A model generated the notes under the pieces. That model saw nothing but the letters and a program-made list of their open reading frames with translations. It was not told the DNA's origin and ran no database searches. A DNA stretch of 64,000 nucleotides, taken from Thelonectria olida. Its lineage: Eukaryota > Ascomycota > Sordariomycetes > Hypocreales > Nectriaceae. A program made the translations under genes and the position numbers. Shown here one piece after another: positions 46,301-57,601 of the stretch (its first letter is position 1; the number at the start of each line of letters is the position of its first letter). The stretch covers positions 868,001-932,000 of the forward strand of contig JAGPYM010000012.1 in NCBI GenBank assembly GCA_020736575.1. Direction: 5' to 3'.

Positions 46301-46652
46301 CATCCACAAACTTAACAGGCCGACCGGGCTGCTGACGCTGGGCTTTGAACGAGTTCAGGTCGGTGATGAGGGTAATGCCAGCCATCTCGTTTTGGGCCTT
46401 CTGGCGACGTCGTGACTTGAGTCGACTGACCTTAACAGAATGTCGAGGCGCCCGGTGGGCATGATTTACCGAGTGTCTTGCGGAACGTCTCGCGGAATGA
46501 GTGGCAGGAGGAGGGCCGCCGATGTAGACCTGCTCACCGGCGTCGATTGGGGTGATGGGTTCATCATCATCCTCCCAGTCCTCCCAGTCGTCGCGGTTCG
46601 GCTCTCGAGAAGCAGTGTAGGGAGGAGGGTTCGGTGAAGCGTATGTAGTCAT
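43365..46652 (-). CDS. Large single-pass membrane protein, unknown function
   Basis: One exon, 1095 residues. I do not recognise a named family. Residues 1 to about 680 are Pro/Ser/Arg/Gln-rich and probably disordered and cytosolic, starting with an acidic DDWEDWEDDDE patch. Two tandem-repeat sections (SPSPESF/RREPS-like and SSRRTS-like units) lie near residues 400-500. A Cys-Arg-rich juxtamembrane stretch precedes a single strong hydrophobic helix at about 682-708. The last 385 residues have N-glycosylation sequons (NLT, NGT, NTS, NTT, NNT) and few low-complexity runs, consistent with a lumenal or extracellular folded domain in a type II topology. A Cys-rich palmitoylation-like cluster (CCAIICC) lies at the membrane start. 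A role at the cell surface or cell wall is inference. Confidence 0.85.
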   Translation of the reverse strand: MTTYASPNPPPYTASREPNRDDWEDWEDDDEPITPIDAGEQVYIGGPPPATHSARRSARHSVNHAHRAPRHSVKVSRLKSRRRQKAQNEMAGITLITDLNSFKAQRQQPGRPVKFVDAAALRALEGEPNSASVGNWNWLNKKKAQSPASASPQTQTTRTQQPDLTPQSAHPADHGLSPEDRPIVIGFAMDADLINEPVSQPQTVATNPQPTDRQQRLEIPSNSAPNQQHQSSDTPGQQVSVWSPDTPDTASSFTSARYTSSIYSHMPSPIVGLRTPDPNAPPVPAVPPTFKKLVRREMTQEEEDSGTPCTLFEEDGDRSPRRRTLMAKGAGAAITPDSAASKSNGWWDHVVTPFMEKNFSFAPRKQRVESPKTDENDHWWTGSEPKPAQSNQYLTPTLKPLPPQAPIIVRAPTPRRTPSPQAQAQVQAQPPSPPSPPSPRELSSEPFRREPSLESLRREPSPESFHRAPSPPSARRMSSRRSRRTSYRRTSSRRTSSPRLVIAMEYDSGPSTRAAEENREPSPVNEKPPIVMIEERHVEQPPPYSPPNRQVVQESMEPVRYRAVFPPGHPLGTQFPPSPGPVSPGLSATMTSQRGGTHMTEIPLTPGPDAPLPNRPLGTFVPQEHSNETSGSMTQTERTRRRHEREEVAARKAGGCFRGRGCVPKKGCFGRTGREGRKRRRCCAIICCIILLLLILLAVLLGVLLTRPHHTKEVQSIWVNLTDFPPMPTGVMTVVGPDNSVSKSSCTEPTTLWSCSLPKEQHDDVSPYGANQPTVIMQIQWDNGTANSWNTSNGDPPTPIPRRSLGQAAYAGSMMRERSTLEFNPNPDAPKFKEEWFLGNTTDGIKSDEKGGEPTPFYISLLDTLSGVNEADLVKRDTDVNVSLPDVFPSPSLNSDGTPKPAVMLPTPYQQPVRLYDRGLATEHYGFYSYFSRTIYLKSVTVLNNTDNTDVPLDQNGGCRETEADFLTTWSQTRVLVQIWTRTLDANTSTLLSSDGQEAINGTEQLIRPGTMPYPVTVTLDTHGGEPTEKFVWAWPMNDRQQLDEDHPLLLANKMDVGGTWINRRSRGDDKYGGFDGGTGGCKCQWVNWATLTKS
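45170..45410. repeat. Coding tandem repeats inside the membrane-protein gene
   Basis: Imperfect 12-15-bp units with cores CGGCGAGATGAAG and CTCGGCGAAG, then three copies of GGAGACGGA and several TTGAGC units. They encode Arg/Ser- and Pro/Ser-rich repeats in the minus-strand frame. Confidence 0.7.
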
Positions 46653-49423
46653 TTTGAGGGGAGACGGGGGGTATTATTAGAGGATGTAAGAGAGGAGGAG
46701 GTGGAGGAGGTAGTGAATGAAAAGCTTTGAGTTTCAGACATGTAGAATTGGAAGTCGTCTTGTGGCTCGAGTGTTGCAGGGGAGATTGTCGTACGTTTGC
46801 ATGTAATCGACGGAGTGAATAACGATCGTAGTAAGGGAAGGATCTGGTGGTGTGAGATGGGCTCGATTAGGCGTGAGTGTTGGATGGTATGAATGAAAGT
46901 AAACAGTGACAGATGTGAATATCGCGATGAATTGGAATGACAAAGGAAAGTAACCAAGCACGATAACAATGAGGAAGATGAAGAACAGTCGACGAATGAG
47001 TCGAAAGTGACGAAGGAATGAATAGAGGGAACAGAGCGGTCTATGACTGCCTGTTCACGCAAGGACAATAACTCCGTGAATACCACGACATTGAAGCCGA
47101 CCGTGAACTAACCGGGGGGGCCCGCCCAGATCCCACGTAGCAAGGTGCACAAGGCAGCATGATTGGGCTTGAAATATGGACTCGACATTGCTAAATAAAG
47201 GCTTTTGAGGAATTTCCAGGTCAAGGCCAGCGCTCATAGGCCACGGGCCTGAGAATGGATGAGCTGGCGCATCAAGAGTGTGGAATAGCCGCCGACTGAG
47301 GGGATTGCGGGGCTGTCATTGGGCGAGAGCTATGCGCCCAGCTCGGGCCGTGGTGCGATTGGGTGCATGTCGCGGCCGCGGGATTGGCAACGGCGTCTGC
47401 AAAATGCGACAATAGTGGGATGCAAGGACCGGGGAGACGGGACGGAGAGAGATGGGTGTTGATGTTGGCAGACTGACAACACTGCTGTTGCGTTGCTCCT
47501 GCAGGTCCCAGGTTGATGCAGTCGTGGCCTCTGATATGGTCACTTGACCGCATCATGGCAACATGGAAGTCGACTGTCCATTACGCCACTGATGGTTGGT
47601 TGCATGCTGATTTTCGACGTGCGTGAACGATAGATGTGGGCTGATGACTCGATCAATCTGTCGACATGGAATTCACGCCAATCGTGAATGAGTGGCCGAG
47701 AGGGAATGTGAGCGACGAACCGTGTCACATGACCCGAGGCAACCACTTCCTTAAGAAGAGCAGGCACCACCAACATGGGAATTATGAGGTGCATCTGGGG
47801 AGCTGAAACCAAGCCACAAGTTACAGCCAACAGCCAACCGTGATCAACCAAGCCTTCGACAATTGTTCCTGAAACCCCGCGGACGGAACATTCCATCTCC
47901 GGAGCCTGGCCGATGCGGTCGCTCATCTCAACAGGGAGCCGTTGGTGTGTGCCGAGCGGTTCATTGTAAATATGCTAGGCCTTTGTTTGGGCCTCGTTAG
48001 ATGAACGTACCAAGACAACGCATCAATAGTCTCTTGCGGAGTAGCATTCGATACACCAGATGGGTTAACATCATGCATTTGTCTCATCTCGCTAACAGAG
48101 TTACAGAAGGAGTCAGACCTGATTGGTTCTTGCTGACAGAAAGCCTCCATGGCTTTATTGCACCGATACCAGGAGCGGATAATTGACAAGCAATCAAGAG
48201 CTGATTGGAGGTGCTCTCAAACGGTTCCCGCGAAAAGGCCTGGTGGAGTGGGCTTGATTTAATGGTTGCAATTCAAAACCCACTGCCACTGACACTGGTT
48301 GGTCTGAGAGATGAACACAAAGGGATAGACATTGATTGTATAAGATCCAATTCAGATCCAGCATCATGATGAGTGAGCCAAAGACGACTTTGTTTGAAAG
48401 TCTCTGATGACTCATAAACTATCCACTGCACACGTGCAACACCCATTCTAGAAATCGACTTTGTCGAGACAGGTTCGTCAATGTCATTGGCAGTGAGACA
48501 AAATTGACCGAGTGGGCCAAGCCTGAATCGTGCCAAGTCTGGACCCTGGCCGCTGAAGAAAAAGCCATCAAATGGAACCCAATGAGGTTGATGAACCCCT
48601 GGAACCAAAAATTGAGCAACAAGGCGTGCGACGAATGAATCGATGAATCGCCTCGTCGAATAACAAACCTGGCATCTTTTCATTGTTGCATCTATCTTGC
48701 GGGTCAACCACTCACTCACAGCTGCAGGAACCCGTCCTAGATATAGGTATGTAAGATTTGTGGGTTATCTGGCGACGTGACGATTCTGTGGCAGGATTGG
48801 CCATTATCACCTGTATCACGATCTGCGCGCACCTAATCTGAGGGTCCTATTCATCTCGCCAAATGCGCACAAGCAGTGTTTACCGAATACTCCATGCAGC
48901 ATTCAAACAAGGCGGGAAGCAGCGTATTTGTGCCACCAGTCATGGAAGATGGAAGCCGATAGACGAGATATAAGGAAGGGCAAGTTCCATGATGGACTGT
49001 TGGACGATGCTCTTCTTCCCAACGGCCTTTTTGATCACCAAGAGCGTGCGCGGGTTTGCATCGAGCGACGTAACTGTGGGGAGAAGGCAACGGCCAAGAC
49101 TATTCATCCGTCCCATGCGAAATGGAGCATCTCTGTTGGATGTAGAGATAACGGAGCACTTCCAAACCTACCACGATAGTTGAAACTCAGTAAATCTATG
49201 ATTCCTTCTGGACGGAGTCGACTGCCGAAGTGGCGGCTCCTTCAGCAATGACAGCACAGGTGGCTTTTCTTTCGTACTACCGCATACGACATACATAGTA
49301 CATTGGAAGGCGGGGCCTTGGTCCTATTTGGCACTCCTGCCAACTCCGTACCACCAGGAAATTTTAAATTGATGAGCAAAAGAGGGTCTCTGCAGGAATT
49401 AGCCGCCTCGCAGTGCGGTGACG

Positions 49424-49451
49424 GTGGCAGTGGCAGTGGCAGTAGCAGTAG
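49424..49451. repeat. GGCAGT hexanucleotide repeat
   Basis: Four or so head-to-tail GGCAGT/AGCAGT units. Simple repeat. Confidence 0.8.
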
Positions 49452-49623
49452 GGACCTTGGTACCTTCCTACGTAGCAGTGGCCATCTGCAACACAATCTG
49501 CATCTCTCCTAGAGCCAGATTCATCATTTATTAGCAGACAAGCTACCTGTTATTACTATTGCTAGAGAAGTCTTCATATTGGGTGCCCCTCATTGGCTTT
49601 GTTCCTAGAGCTTCTTCCCCTTT

Positions 49624-49684
49624 CCCTGTTCCTGTTCCTGTTCCTGTTCCTGTTCCTGCTCCTGCTCCTTTTCCTTTTCCTTTT
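49624..49684. repeat. CCTGTT hexanucleotide repeat tract
   Basis: About seven CCTGTT/CCTGCT units followed by CCTTTT units. The open frames through it give Val-Pro or Leu-Phe repeats and are not taken as genes. Confidence 0.85.
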
Positions 49685-51175
49685 TCCATCGTCATTCAGC
49701 CACGTCCCAAATCATTGGCCGTTTCCACCTCATCCTCATCTTGGTTTCACCCCAAGACGGCCAAGCTCCAGCCACCTTCGCCCTTTCCCTACCCGGCCAT
49801 CGTCCTCCTCAAGTGTGAGAACGGCTACACCGAGAGCCGAGCGACACCACCATCACCTCGAACCAAGTGACCACGAACCACGAACCACGAACAACGGCCG
49901 CGACATCGGCTCTGCCCGAACGAACCTCGATAATTTGCACCTCGTCTCACTCCGTACTTCGACTCGGCAATACATCGCCTCCACTTCCGCATCGCATCGC
50001 TGTGATCTGCATCGCATTTGTACACTGCTGCACCGTTGTGCCACCTCGCATCGCATTGCATCGCATCGCCACCACTCCCGCCCCTCCACAGTCCATTTCC
50101 CCCCAGGATACGAAGTACCGATACCCTTCCGAACTCAGTCCGCCGCCAATACATCATAGTGGTCAGAAAATCTGTCAGCTCTCGTGTTGTAAACGACTCG
50201 TGTTACTTGATCACTTACGCTGGACGCCGTTGCGACACCGCATCCGATCAACTTCTGGGTACGAAGCACAGGTGGCCTACTTTGCCTCCGGAAGCGACAT
50301 CGACGATATCCAGACTGCCCACCTCGACCCGATGCGCCCCGTGACCTGTTGCGCTTAAATTGAATCCGTCAAACCTGCAGATCTCACCTGCTGCTGCCCT
50401 CAAGATTGCGTTACCGTCACAATATCAACTCTTCCTTGTCATCGTTTCACTTCAATCTCTTGTCTGCGGTGAATACGGCAACAGATATTCTGTACACCAG
50501 TGTCGAAAACTCTCGCCTTAGGACTTGGGTTTGGATCACCACTTTTGGGCCTCGAATTCATCCTTAGTCTTGTCCGCTGGGCAACTTGGGGCTCTCTTGT
50601 CCCGACTTAATCCTAATTCGAGTGTGGTTGACGTTCGTCGCATCGCGCGACTTCGCCCAAGCTGGCTTCCCCACGCTTCCCGGGCGGCTCTTCGAGCTCC
50701 TTCAGCGACCGCCCTATCCGATCGCATCACCGCCGCCGCTCTTCCGCAAACCTCGTTCTTGGCGAGCAACGATCTGGCAATCTATTGACTATCGACGCCG
50801 CTCGATCGACAGCTAGTTCTCCCCTCTCACCCGTTCTTGGTATGTGGCTTCCTCGTGTCTGGTTAACGCCAGTGTCTCATCTTGTTTCGGCCCGCATGTC
50901 TCTCTTATATCAAATGTCCACGATACGCCTTTTGGAATCATTTCTGGCTTTGTCTTTCCCTTCCGTCCCCCCGTCAGACATTGACATGTCTCATCTGCAA
51001 TCAAGCATGCAAGTGATGTCACCAACTAGCATGTCCCTCGGATCCCCGTCCCCTCATGCACGACCCCAGCATCGTCTCAACTTGCGGTCACAATGATATG
51101 CAACTTCCCCCAATCGCTTGGCTGCGCTTGGGCTAATCACCGTATTGACTCGCTTTAGGTACTCCTACCCCCGAC

Positions 51176-52658
51176 ATGGGCCTCTCTCGCAGCCCGTCGC
51201 CCATTCCAGGCGGCGGCTGGTCAAGTCCTGGCCTCAATATCAACAGCGGCAGATCCAGTCCGGGGACTATGAATACAGGTCCTGTCGCCTGGGAATCAGC
51301 CAAGATAAGACATCACAGCCCCAACGGATATCCATCATTTTCGACACAGAACAAGGGATTCTTCAGCCGTCACATGCGGCGCATATCAAGCAGCCTACCA
51401 CGATTCAACAACACCTACCAAGAAAAAGAGAAGTTGAACCGAGGGCGGCAATGGATGCGAAAGATTCCTTTGGCTGGAAGGATACGATCACTCTTCCGAC
51501 GTATGGGGAGGAGGTTAAGACTCACATTACTCTTTCTCTTGGTGGTGTTGCTCTGTACTATCATATTCTACAATACCCGTGAGTCTTTGGGCTACCTCGA
51601 GGGTGGCATTTTTGTACTAATAGGTGACAGCACTTGTGTATTACTGGCGACGGTCATCGGTCGGTGGCGGAGGCAACAAGTTTGTCATTATCCTGGCAGC
51701 TAATGTTGGAGGCGGCGTTATGGAGTGGAAGGGAGCTCGCGAATGGGCCATCGAACGCGACAGTGTGCGAAACAAGAAAAGGTATACAGAAAGATGGGGA
51801 TACGACCTGGAGATTATCGACATGGGCATAAAGAAAAAGTACGCGCATGAATGGAGAGAGAGCTGGGCAAAGGTCGATTTCATCCGATCAACCTTGCGCA
51901 AGTATCCAAAGGCTGAGTGGTAAGTGCTTTATAAATACCCTGAGCACTCAAGAGGGTAACTAATCAATTCCAGGGTTTGGTGGCTCGATCTGACGACTTT
52001 CGTCATGGAACCTTCTTATTCATTGCAGGACCACATCTTCAACAATCTCGAGGATCATGTGTATCGCGATATCAACCAATACAACCCTCACAACTTCTCC
52101 CATCCATTTGAGGAGAGCTATTTGGACGACGATTCCCGGAGCCCTGTTGGTGATGGAAACGTAAACTCGATCAACATGGTTCTTTCGCAAGACTGCGACG
52201 GCCTGAACCTGGGTTCATTCTTCGTGCGACGAGGCCCATGGGTTGACCAACTGCTTGACGTCTGGTGGGATCCTGTGTTGTACGAACAGAAGCACATGGA
52301 GTGGGGGCATAACGAGCAAGACGCTTTTACGCAACTGTATTCAACACAGCCTTGGATTCGAAAGCACGTCGGATTCTTACCGCAACGCATGATCAACAGC
52401 TTCCCACCTGGAGCTTGCAATAAGAATGTAGGACCGGACGACCAGTATCCTCCAGACGACCCAATTCACTACAACGGAAATGACCGTGACTTTATGGTCA
52501 GCATGGCCGGATGTGAATGGGGACGCGACTGTTGGGGCGAGATGTACTACTACCGCGAGTTCAGCTACTGGCTCAACCGAAACCCTTGGGAACGCTTCAA
52601 GGAGGATTTGGTGGCTGTCCTCTGGTTCAAGCTCACTGGTAAAAAGGTCAAGTTGTGA
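51176..52658 (+). CDS. Golgi alpha-1,6-mannosyltransferase, MNN10/MNN11-like (GT34)
   Basis: A GT34 glycosyltransferase for N-glycan mannan backbone extension, as a Golgi type II membrane protein. Exons are 51176-51578, 51631-51919 and 51974-52658, giving 458 residues. The cytosolic tail is Ser/Pro- and Arg-rich; the single transmembrane helix is at about 114-133. The catalytic domain opens with FVIILAANVGGGVMEWKGAR. WVWWLDLTTFVMEP (Asp236) is the fungal DxD-equivalent nucleotide-sugar site. NEQDAF, LPQRMINSFPPGAC and GNDRDFMVSMAGC follow in the expected order. Both introns interrupt codons and keep frame. MNN10 and MNN11 cannot be separated from this sequence alone. Confidence 0.93.
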
Positions 52659-55600
52659 TAAACTTGTGGTGGAAAGGCTGGCTCGCCGTTTACGGCCTTC
52701 TATTTGAATATTGCGACTTTGGACATATGACACCTGCGTTGGCAGCGCATATACATATCTCGACATGCCGTATTTTAGTGCCGTTGAAGCACCTTTTCGC
52801 TTTTCGCTTTGCTTTTCTTTCTGGCGCTGTACATATTACTAGCATTTTTTTTGGGACGTGTATACCCCTTTTGACAAGACACTAGAACGGCATCATGAAG
52901 ACAGAAGAGAGCTGGGCCGGGTTCAATCCCTTGGTATAGAAGTTGTTGACGAAGGCAATTTCCGGGAAGGGCTTGGTGGAAGTCTGGAAGTTGTGGGGGT
53001 TTTGTACCCAATTGCGTTGTTTCAAGATGGGATGAACTCATGTTGTTTGATTGATGAAAGGGGCAAGGAGAGCAGAGTGAGAGTTTCACCTTTCGGTTTA
53101 TGGAGGGCTGAGGGTGTGAAGTTGAAGGGTGACATTGGGCCAAACGAGCTGAGTCGAGAAAGCAAAGAAGACTCGACGCGGAAGTCTCGGGACGAAGGCT
53201 TTGGGGTGGACGAACGGTCTGCATGTGAGGGCCTACCATAGAGACGCTTTACGGGCAACTTGATTGAGGCTCCTGACGAGACCTCGAAGATATCAATATG
53301 ACACGATTCATGGCGAGAGTGGACCAATGGTGATACTCCCCAAATGATAGCAACCATGTTGCATACTGCGAAAGACGGAGTGAAGCTTCAGCCTCGCACG
53401 AGAGCGAAACAGACAACAGGCCATGAGAGGTGAGCCTCCAATCTTAGCAAACGTTTAGATCTATCGCTTCATGATGGGTGTCTATCAATTTGGCTTTCCA
53501 TGATCCGAGGAAGGATTCGATCAGAGGCAAGCACTGTAGCAGAACAAAAGCCAGTCTTCTCCTTTCCCCGCAAGCAAAGCCTCTGGTGCGAGTTTGAGTC
53601 GAGTCGATCGATCCACGGTGGTGGGATTGAGGACCCTGCCTACCTTGGGTGGCCTGTCTGTCTGCGGCTCCTTGTTCCGGAGAGCTTTGGCCGAGAAGCG
53701 AATGGTACCGTTGTGGCGGCGAACGGTGGGAAACAATCAGTCTGAAACGGGCAACGAAAGACAAAAAAGAGGAACCTTGGGGGGGGAATAAAAGGGAGGA
53801 TTAATTATGTGGATGAAAGTGGGATAGGAGGGCGAGAAGGGATGAAACCTGCGCATACCTAAGTACCTAACCTGAAGTCTTTAGCTGAGATAAGTGCGTG
53901 TTGGTTCTGGAGCTCATGTTCCTATTTTCATGCACAAAGACGCCGCCGGATGGAGTCTGAAGGAATGAGGATGTCGTTCTATTCAGCGATATAGAGAGTC
54001 AAGGCCAAGCATTTTTAATGGCCCTCAATAGGAGGCGAAGCGCGCGCCAGGAACCAACGTGCAGGTGGAGGAGGGCTGTGCGGCGCTGATGAAAGAGGCG
54101 AATATGGGCGGCAAGCCCGATTTAAGCCTGTGCCTGGAAGCATGGCGCCTCTGGATGAATTATTTCGGAGCGGTGTTCTTTGTTTCGACTATCAAACATG
54201 TCATTGCTATTTTGGAAGAAGATCATCAGACCCGTTGGGTTTGTTTTTGTCGACTTGGAAGTTAGACGCCCATCGAACAAACCCCAGATTCATCAGTTCC
54301 CACTACGGCGGCAATTCGCATGTGAGTGATGTTTGATGCATTCGAGGTTCGCAGGCGCTGCCCCATGTGACGATGCGGATTGACTGGCTGCGAGAGTCCC
54401 GAGGCTGGACGGGAGTGGACATGTCGTGCATGACCGAGATCAAGGAAACAATACAAAAAAATATACGAGCTCAGATGTTCGGCATGGGCGTTGAGATTCG
54501 CCCTTGTCATGTCAGTGTGTCTTAATGCGCGCGCCTATTAATCTATCCGGAAGCGCCACGAACGGTGAGAAGGATGGAAGGCTCGGGGAGAACGACTTTG
54601 CGGATTCGTTCTGATACTCGTGCCGCGACAAGTGGTTGGCTAGTGGAGAGAAGGCGGGAGATGCAACATGGAAGCTGGAGGATCGGCGGCGAGCGAGAGG
54701 ATGAGGGGTTGACAAGGTGAGAAGCCAAGACTCTCTAAGACACTTCTCCATTCGGATACGGGAGAGGTTGAGGGGAGGGTTGGTCGTCGGTCAACCACCT
54801 TGCATCCTCTCCCTTTTCTCCCTTTGTCTCTCCTTGCATTCTCTGTCGTCAGGAGGTTGGGCTTACCCATCAACCACGCAAGTGCACACGTAGTTGACAG
54901 AGTTCCAGAGTCGTGTCCAAGACAGAATCATCCACCCCGTTACCCACGCAGCTGCACGAGTCCAGGAACAAAACTTTAGTTTGCATGATGTAGTCGTTTG
55001 AAACGTACCATCTCAGTCTTGGGTGTCACCCTTTGCTTTTTTCCATCCGCACCTCAAGTTCTCATGGCTCACTGGTCTGTTCCCAGTCTTTGTCGCCCGT
55101 CTGTCGATAAGCCCCCTGCAACTATCGCTCTCGTTACCAGGATGGTTGCTGTTGGTTGCGGAGTAAAAGTCGACCCAAGGTTCCGGAGGTGCGTCGTTTT
55201 GGGGGTTTGTCTCCGTTTCAAAAGGACGTGCCTGGCGTCGTATCGTATCAGCGACGATCGTTCATCCCGTTCCATTTCACGTTCTACCTTGGCCCTTCCG
55301 TCAGGCACCGTTTCCTTGAGCTGAGCGCGTAGCCCGTCAACCCGCCATCCGTCGTCGGTGTTGAGCAAATCCGCGGTATCCCGGTAAATAAAAGAGACGG
55401 CGACTGGAATCCTCCATAGAGGACAGGGTTCTTCTCGGCATCAACCTGCCGACATAGGGCCGTGACCCTTGCGTGGGAGCAAAGAAGCGTTAGGGCTGGT
55501 GTTGGCGATTGTGGAGGTAGGATTCGTCACGACCCTGTGTTGCTTGCGTCTTCTTTTGACGTCTCTGCTTCGTTGTTCTCTCGACTTTTATTCACGTAAA

Positions 55601-57601
55601 ATTTTCGTAGTCGTCTCCCTGTGATCTGGTGAGTCGACCACGAGATGCACAAAGTCCACGCGTCCGGCGCCTTGGTTTGTGCATGTAAGTGGAGAGCAAC
55701 AAAGGGAAAAGAAGGCCATCTTGACACTTGAGGGCTTTCACCTTTCTCACCCCTGCTGACAGAGGCAATGGTAGCTTAAGGTGCGACAGCCGACAAACCG
55801 ATAGTTAACGCCAAGCTCATCGGAGGGATGCTGTTTCCCATCAGCTGCAGGGATGGGTATTCGTAAGATGAATCCATGTTTGAGGTTTTCCTGGGCCGTC
55901 CAGTAGGAAGCGCGAGATGGTGGCAGTGACATGTGCCTGTTGGGAGCGAGGAAAGTCTGCCGCAGTCGACGCGTGCCACAGTGCCCAACCTCTCGCCTTG
56001 ATTGGCTCGCCGAATCCAACGGCGCTACAGCAGCCCCGGGTCGGAACAGTGGGGGATAGCCCGGACCTGCCTAACTGATCCCTCAGAAGCGTGGAGGCCC
56101 CCTAAAAAAACTCCGGACCCAAGCAGGCTAGGCCTCTCGACCGTGCTTTCCCCCCTGAGGCTCACTGCAGTTGCTCCTGTCCCCAGTTGGCAGGCGGCGA
56201 TTCGCTGCCTTCCTTCCCTGTCAAAGATCTTCTCAGCAAGGCAGGGACCCCTGAAAATAGTCCGACACACGGCGGGTCTAGTCAGGGACCTCGACAACCT
56301 GTCTCTCTTCACCCTTGCAGTGGCCTTACCGCTGCTCGTGTTCAGAGAGCAAACAGCCTGAGCCTCAGCCACCACCGTTGAATGATAAGCATTTCACTGG
56401 CGCAGTTTCACTCACATGTGAATCACCCGCCAATGACCGACCACCATGGCTTGGTCTCTCCACTGGGGCAGACTTGGTACATTCGACTGACTGCCCGCAT
56501 CCCGACTCCCCAGACATGCACTGGAACGCACCTGCGTACCTCATCTCTACGCCTGGCCTTGCCTGGCCTCGTCTCGACCGGTAGCAAGAACCCTAATGGA
56601 TGGAGACTGCAAGGGAGTCCCGAAGATGGAATGGAGCTATCGTCCCAAACTCGGAGGGACCTTACGAGTCTTGAGGCGAGTGCTTCTCCCGGCTCTTAAT
56701 CATCTTTGCTGGGGCCAATATTGGTCCAGGAATAAGGGAGTTCTCCATCGTAGGTGTTTCTTGATGATCCGAGGGGCTGGACAAAGAGTGGGCGTGAGGT
56801 GGAGGAGCCAGAGGAAGAGGGGCGTGTGTCTGAGACGCAGCAAACGAAACGAAACCATACCGACTTCTGACTCGTGAGTTTCGCGTCCGGACTCCCTGTC
56901 CGCCTTTGCCTTAGCGTTGTCTGGATCCAGCGTGCAGCATCTCTTACACGAAGCCTCTTGCGGCTGCGGCTGCGGCTGCGTGCTCAGGGGCCACTTACAT
57001 CCCAGCCGAGACTCTTCCTGGGCTCTGATAGGCCACATCTTACCAGCCATGAGATCTCACTCACGCCCACGCCTTTGAGTGTGTGTGGTGTGTGTGGTTG
57101 GCGTATATAGATGGCTCACATTCCCCCTCGAGGCTGTCCGGATTTGGTCTCTCTCTCTACAGCGTCTGGTACCGCTTCTCTCTCTTATTCACTCTCTCAA
57201 TCGCCCGTCTTTCGGCCGTTCAATCCTTTCGGCAGCTGGCACGCCATCTCTATTGTTTTGCTGTTCCATCTCTATTGACTAGGGATTCTCACTCAACACA
57301 CAATTGACCAACCATTGTCTTTTGCTTTGCCCAACCACAACAACACATTCATTCAGCTGCGCTGTTCAATACCCCCAACCTAGCTTGTTCATTTATAACA
57401 CGACTTTTGTTCTGTTCCAATTGTTCGGCTACAATCCATTCCCTTTTGCATCATCGCATTCCACGAATACAAGAACGACTTCACGACCTGTTCTAGACAA
57501 CCTCAAGCAACCTCCGTTACCAAGACAACACACAAAGTGACTGGCTTCACTTTCTGCATCACATACCTCAAACCCACTTCAGAGAGAATCTGCAAGCAAC
57601 C
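52659..57601. other. 4.9-kb gene-poor interval before the GH16 gene
   Basis: No gene is supported. It has short unrelated frames on both strands, a GCTGCG repeat near 56961-56983, GT-rich sequence near 57068-57100, and a pyrimidine-rich leader from about 57100 to the GH16 start. A non-coding transcript cannot be judged from sequence alone. Confidence 0.5.

Larger units (their letters stand above)
46653..51175. other. 4.5-kb divergent gene-poor interval
   Basis: Lies between the membrane-protein gene (-) and the MNN10-like gene (+). No coding gene, tRNA or mobile element is supported. Microsatellites occur at 49424-49451 and 49624-49684. The 49.6-51.1 kb part is pyrimidine-rich with several short ATG-started frames, compatible with a long leader of the MNN10-like transcript. 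Confidence 0.5.

Noticed and set aside
49593..50159. 188-codon frame rich in Leu, Phe and Ser
   Set aside because: Its first part is the translation of the CCTGTT repeat and the rest has no coding bias or domain.
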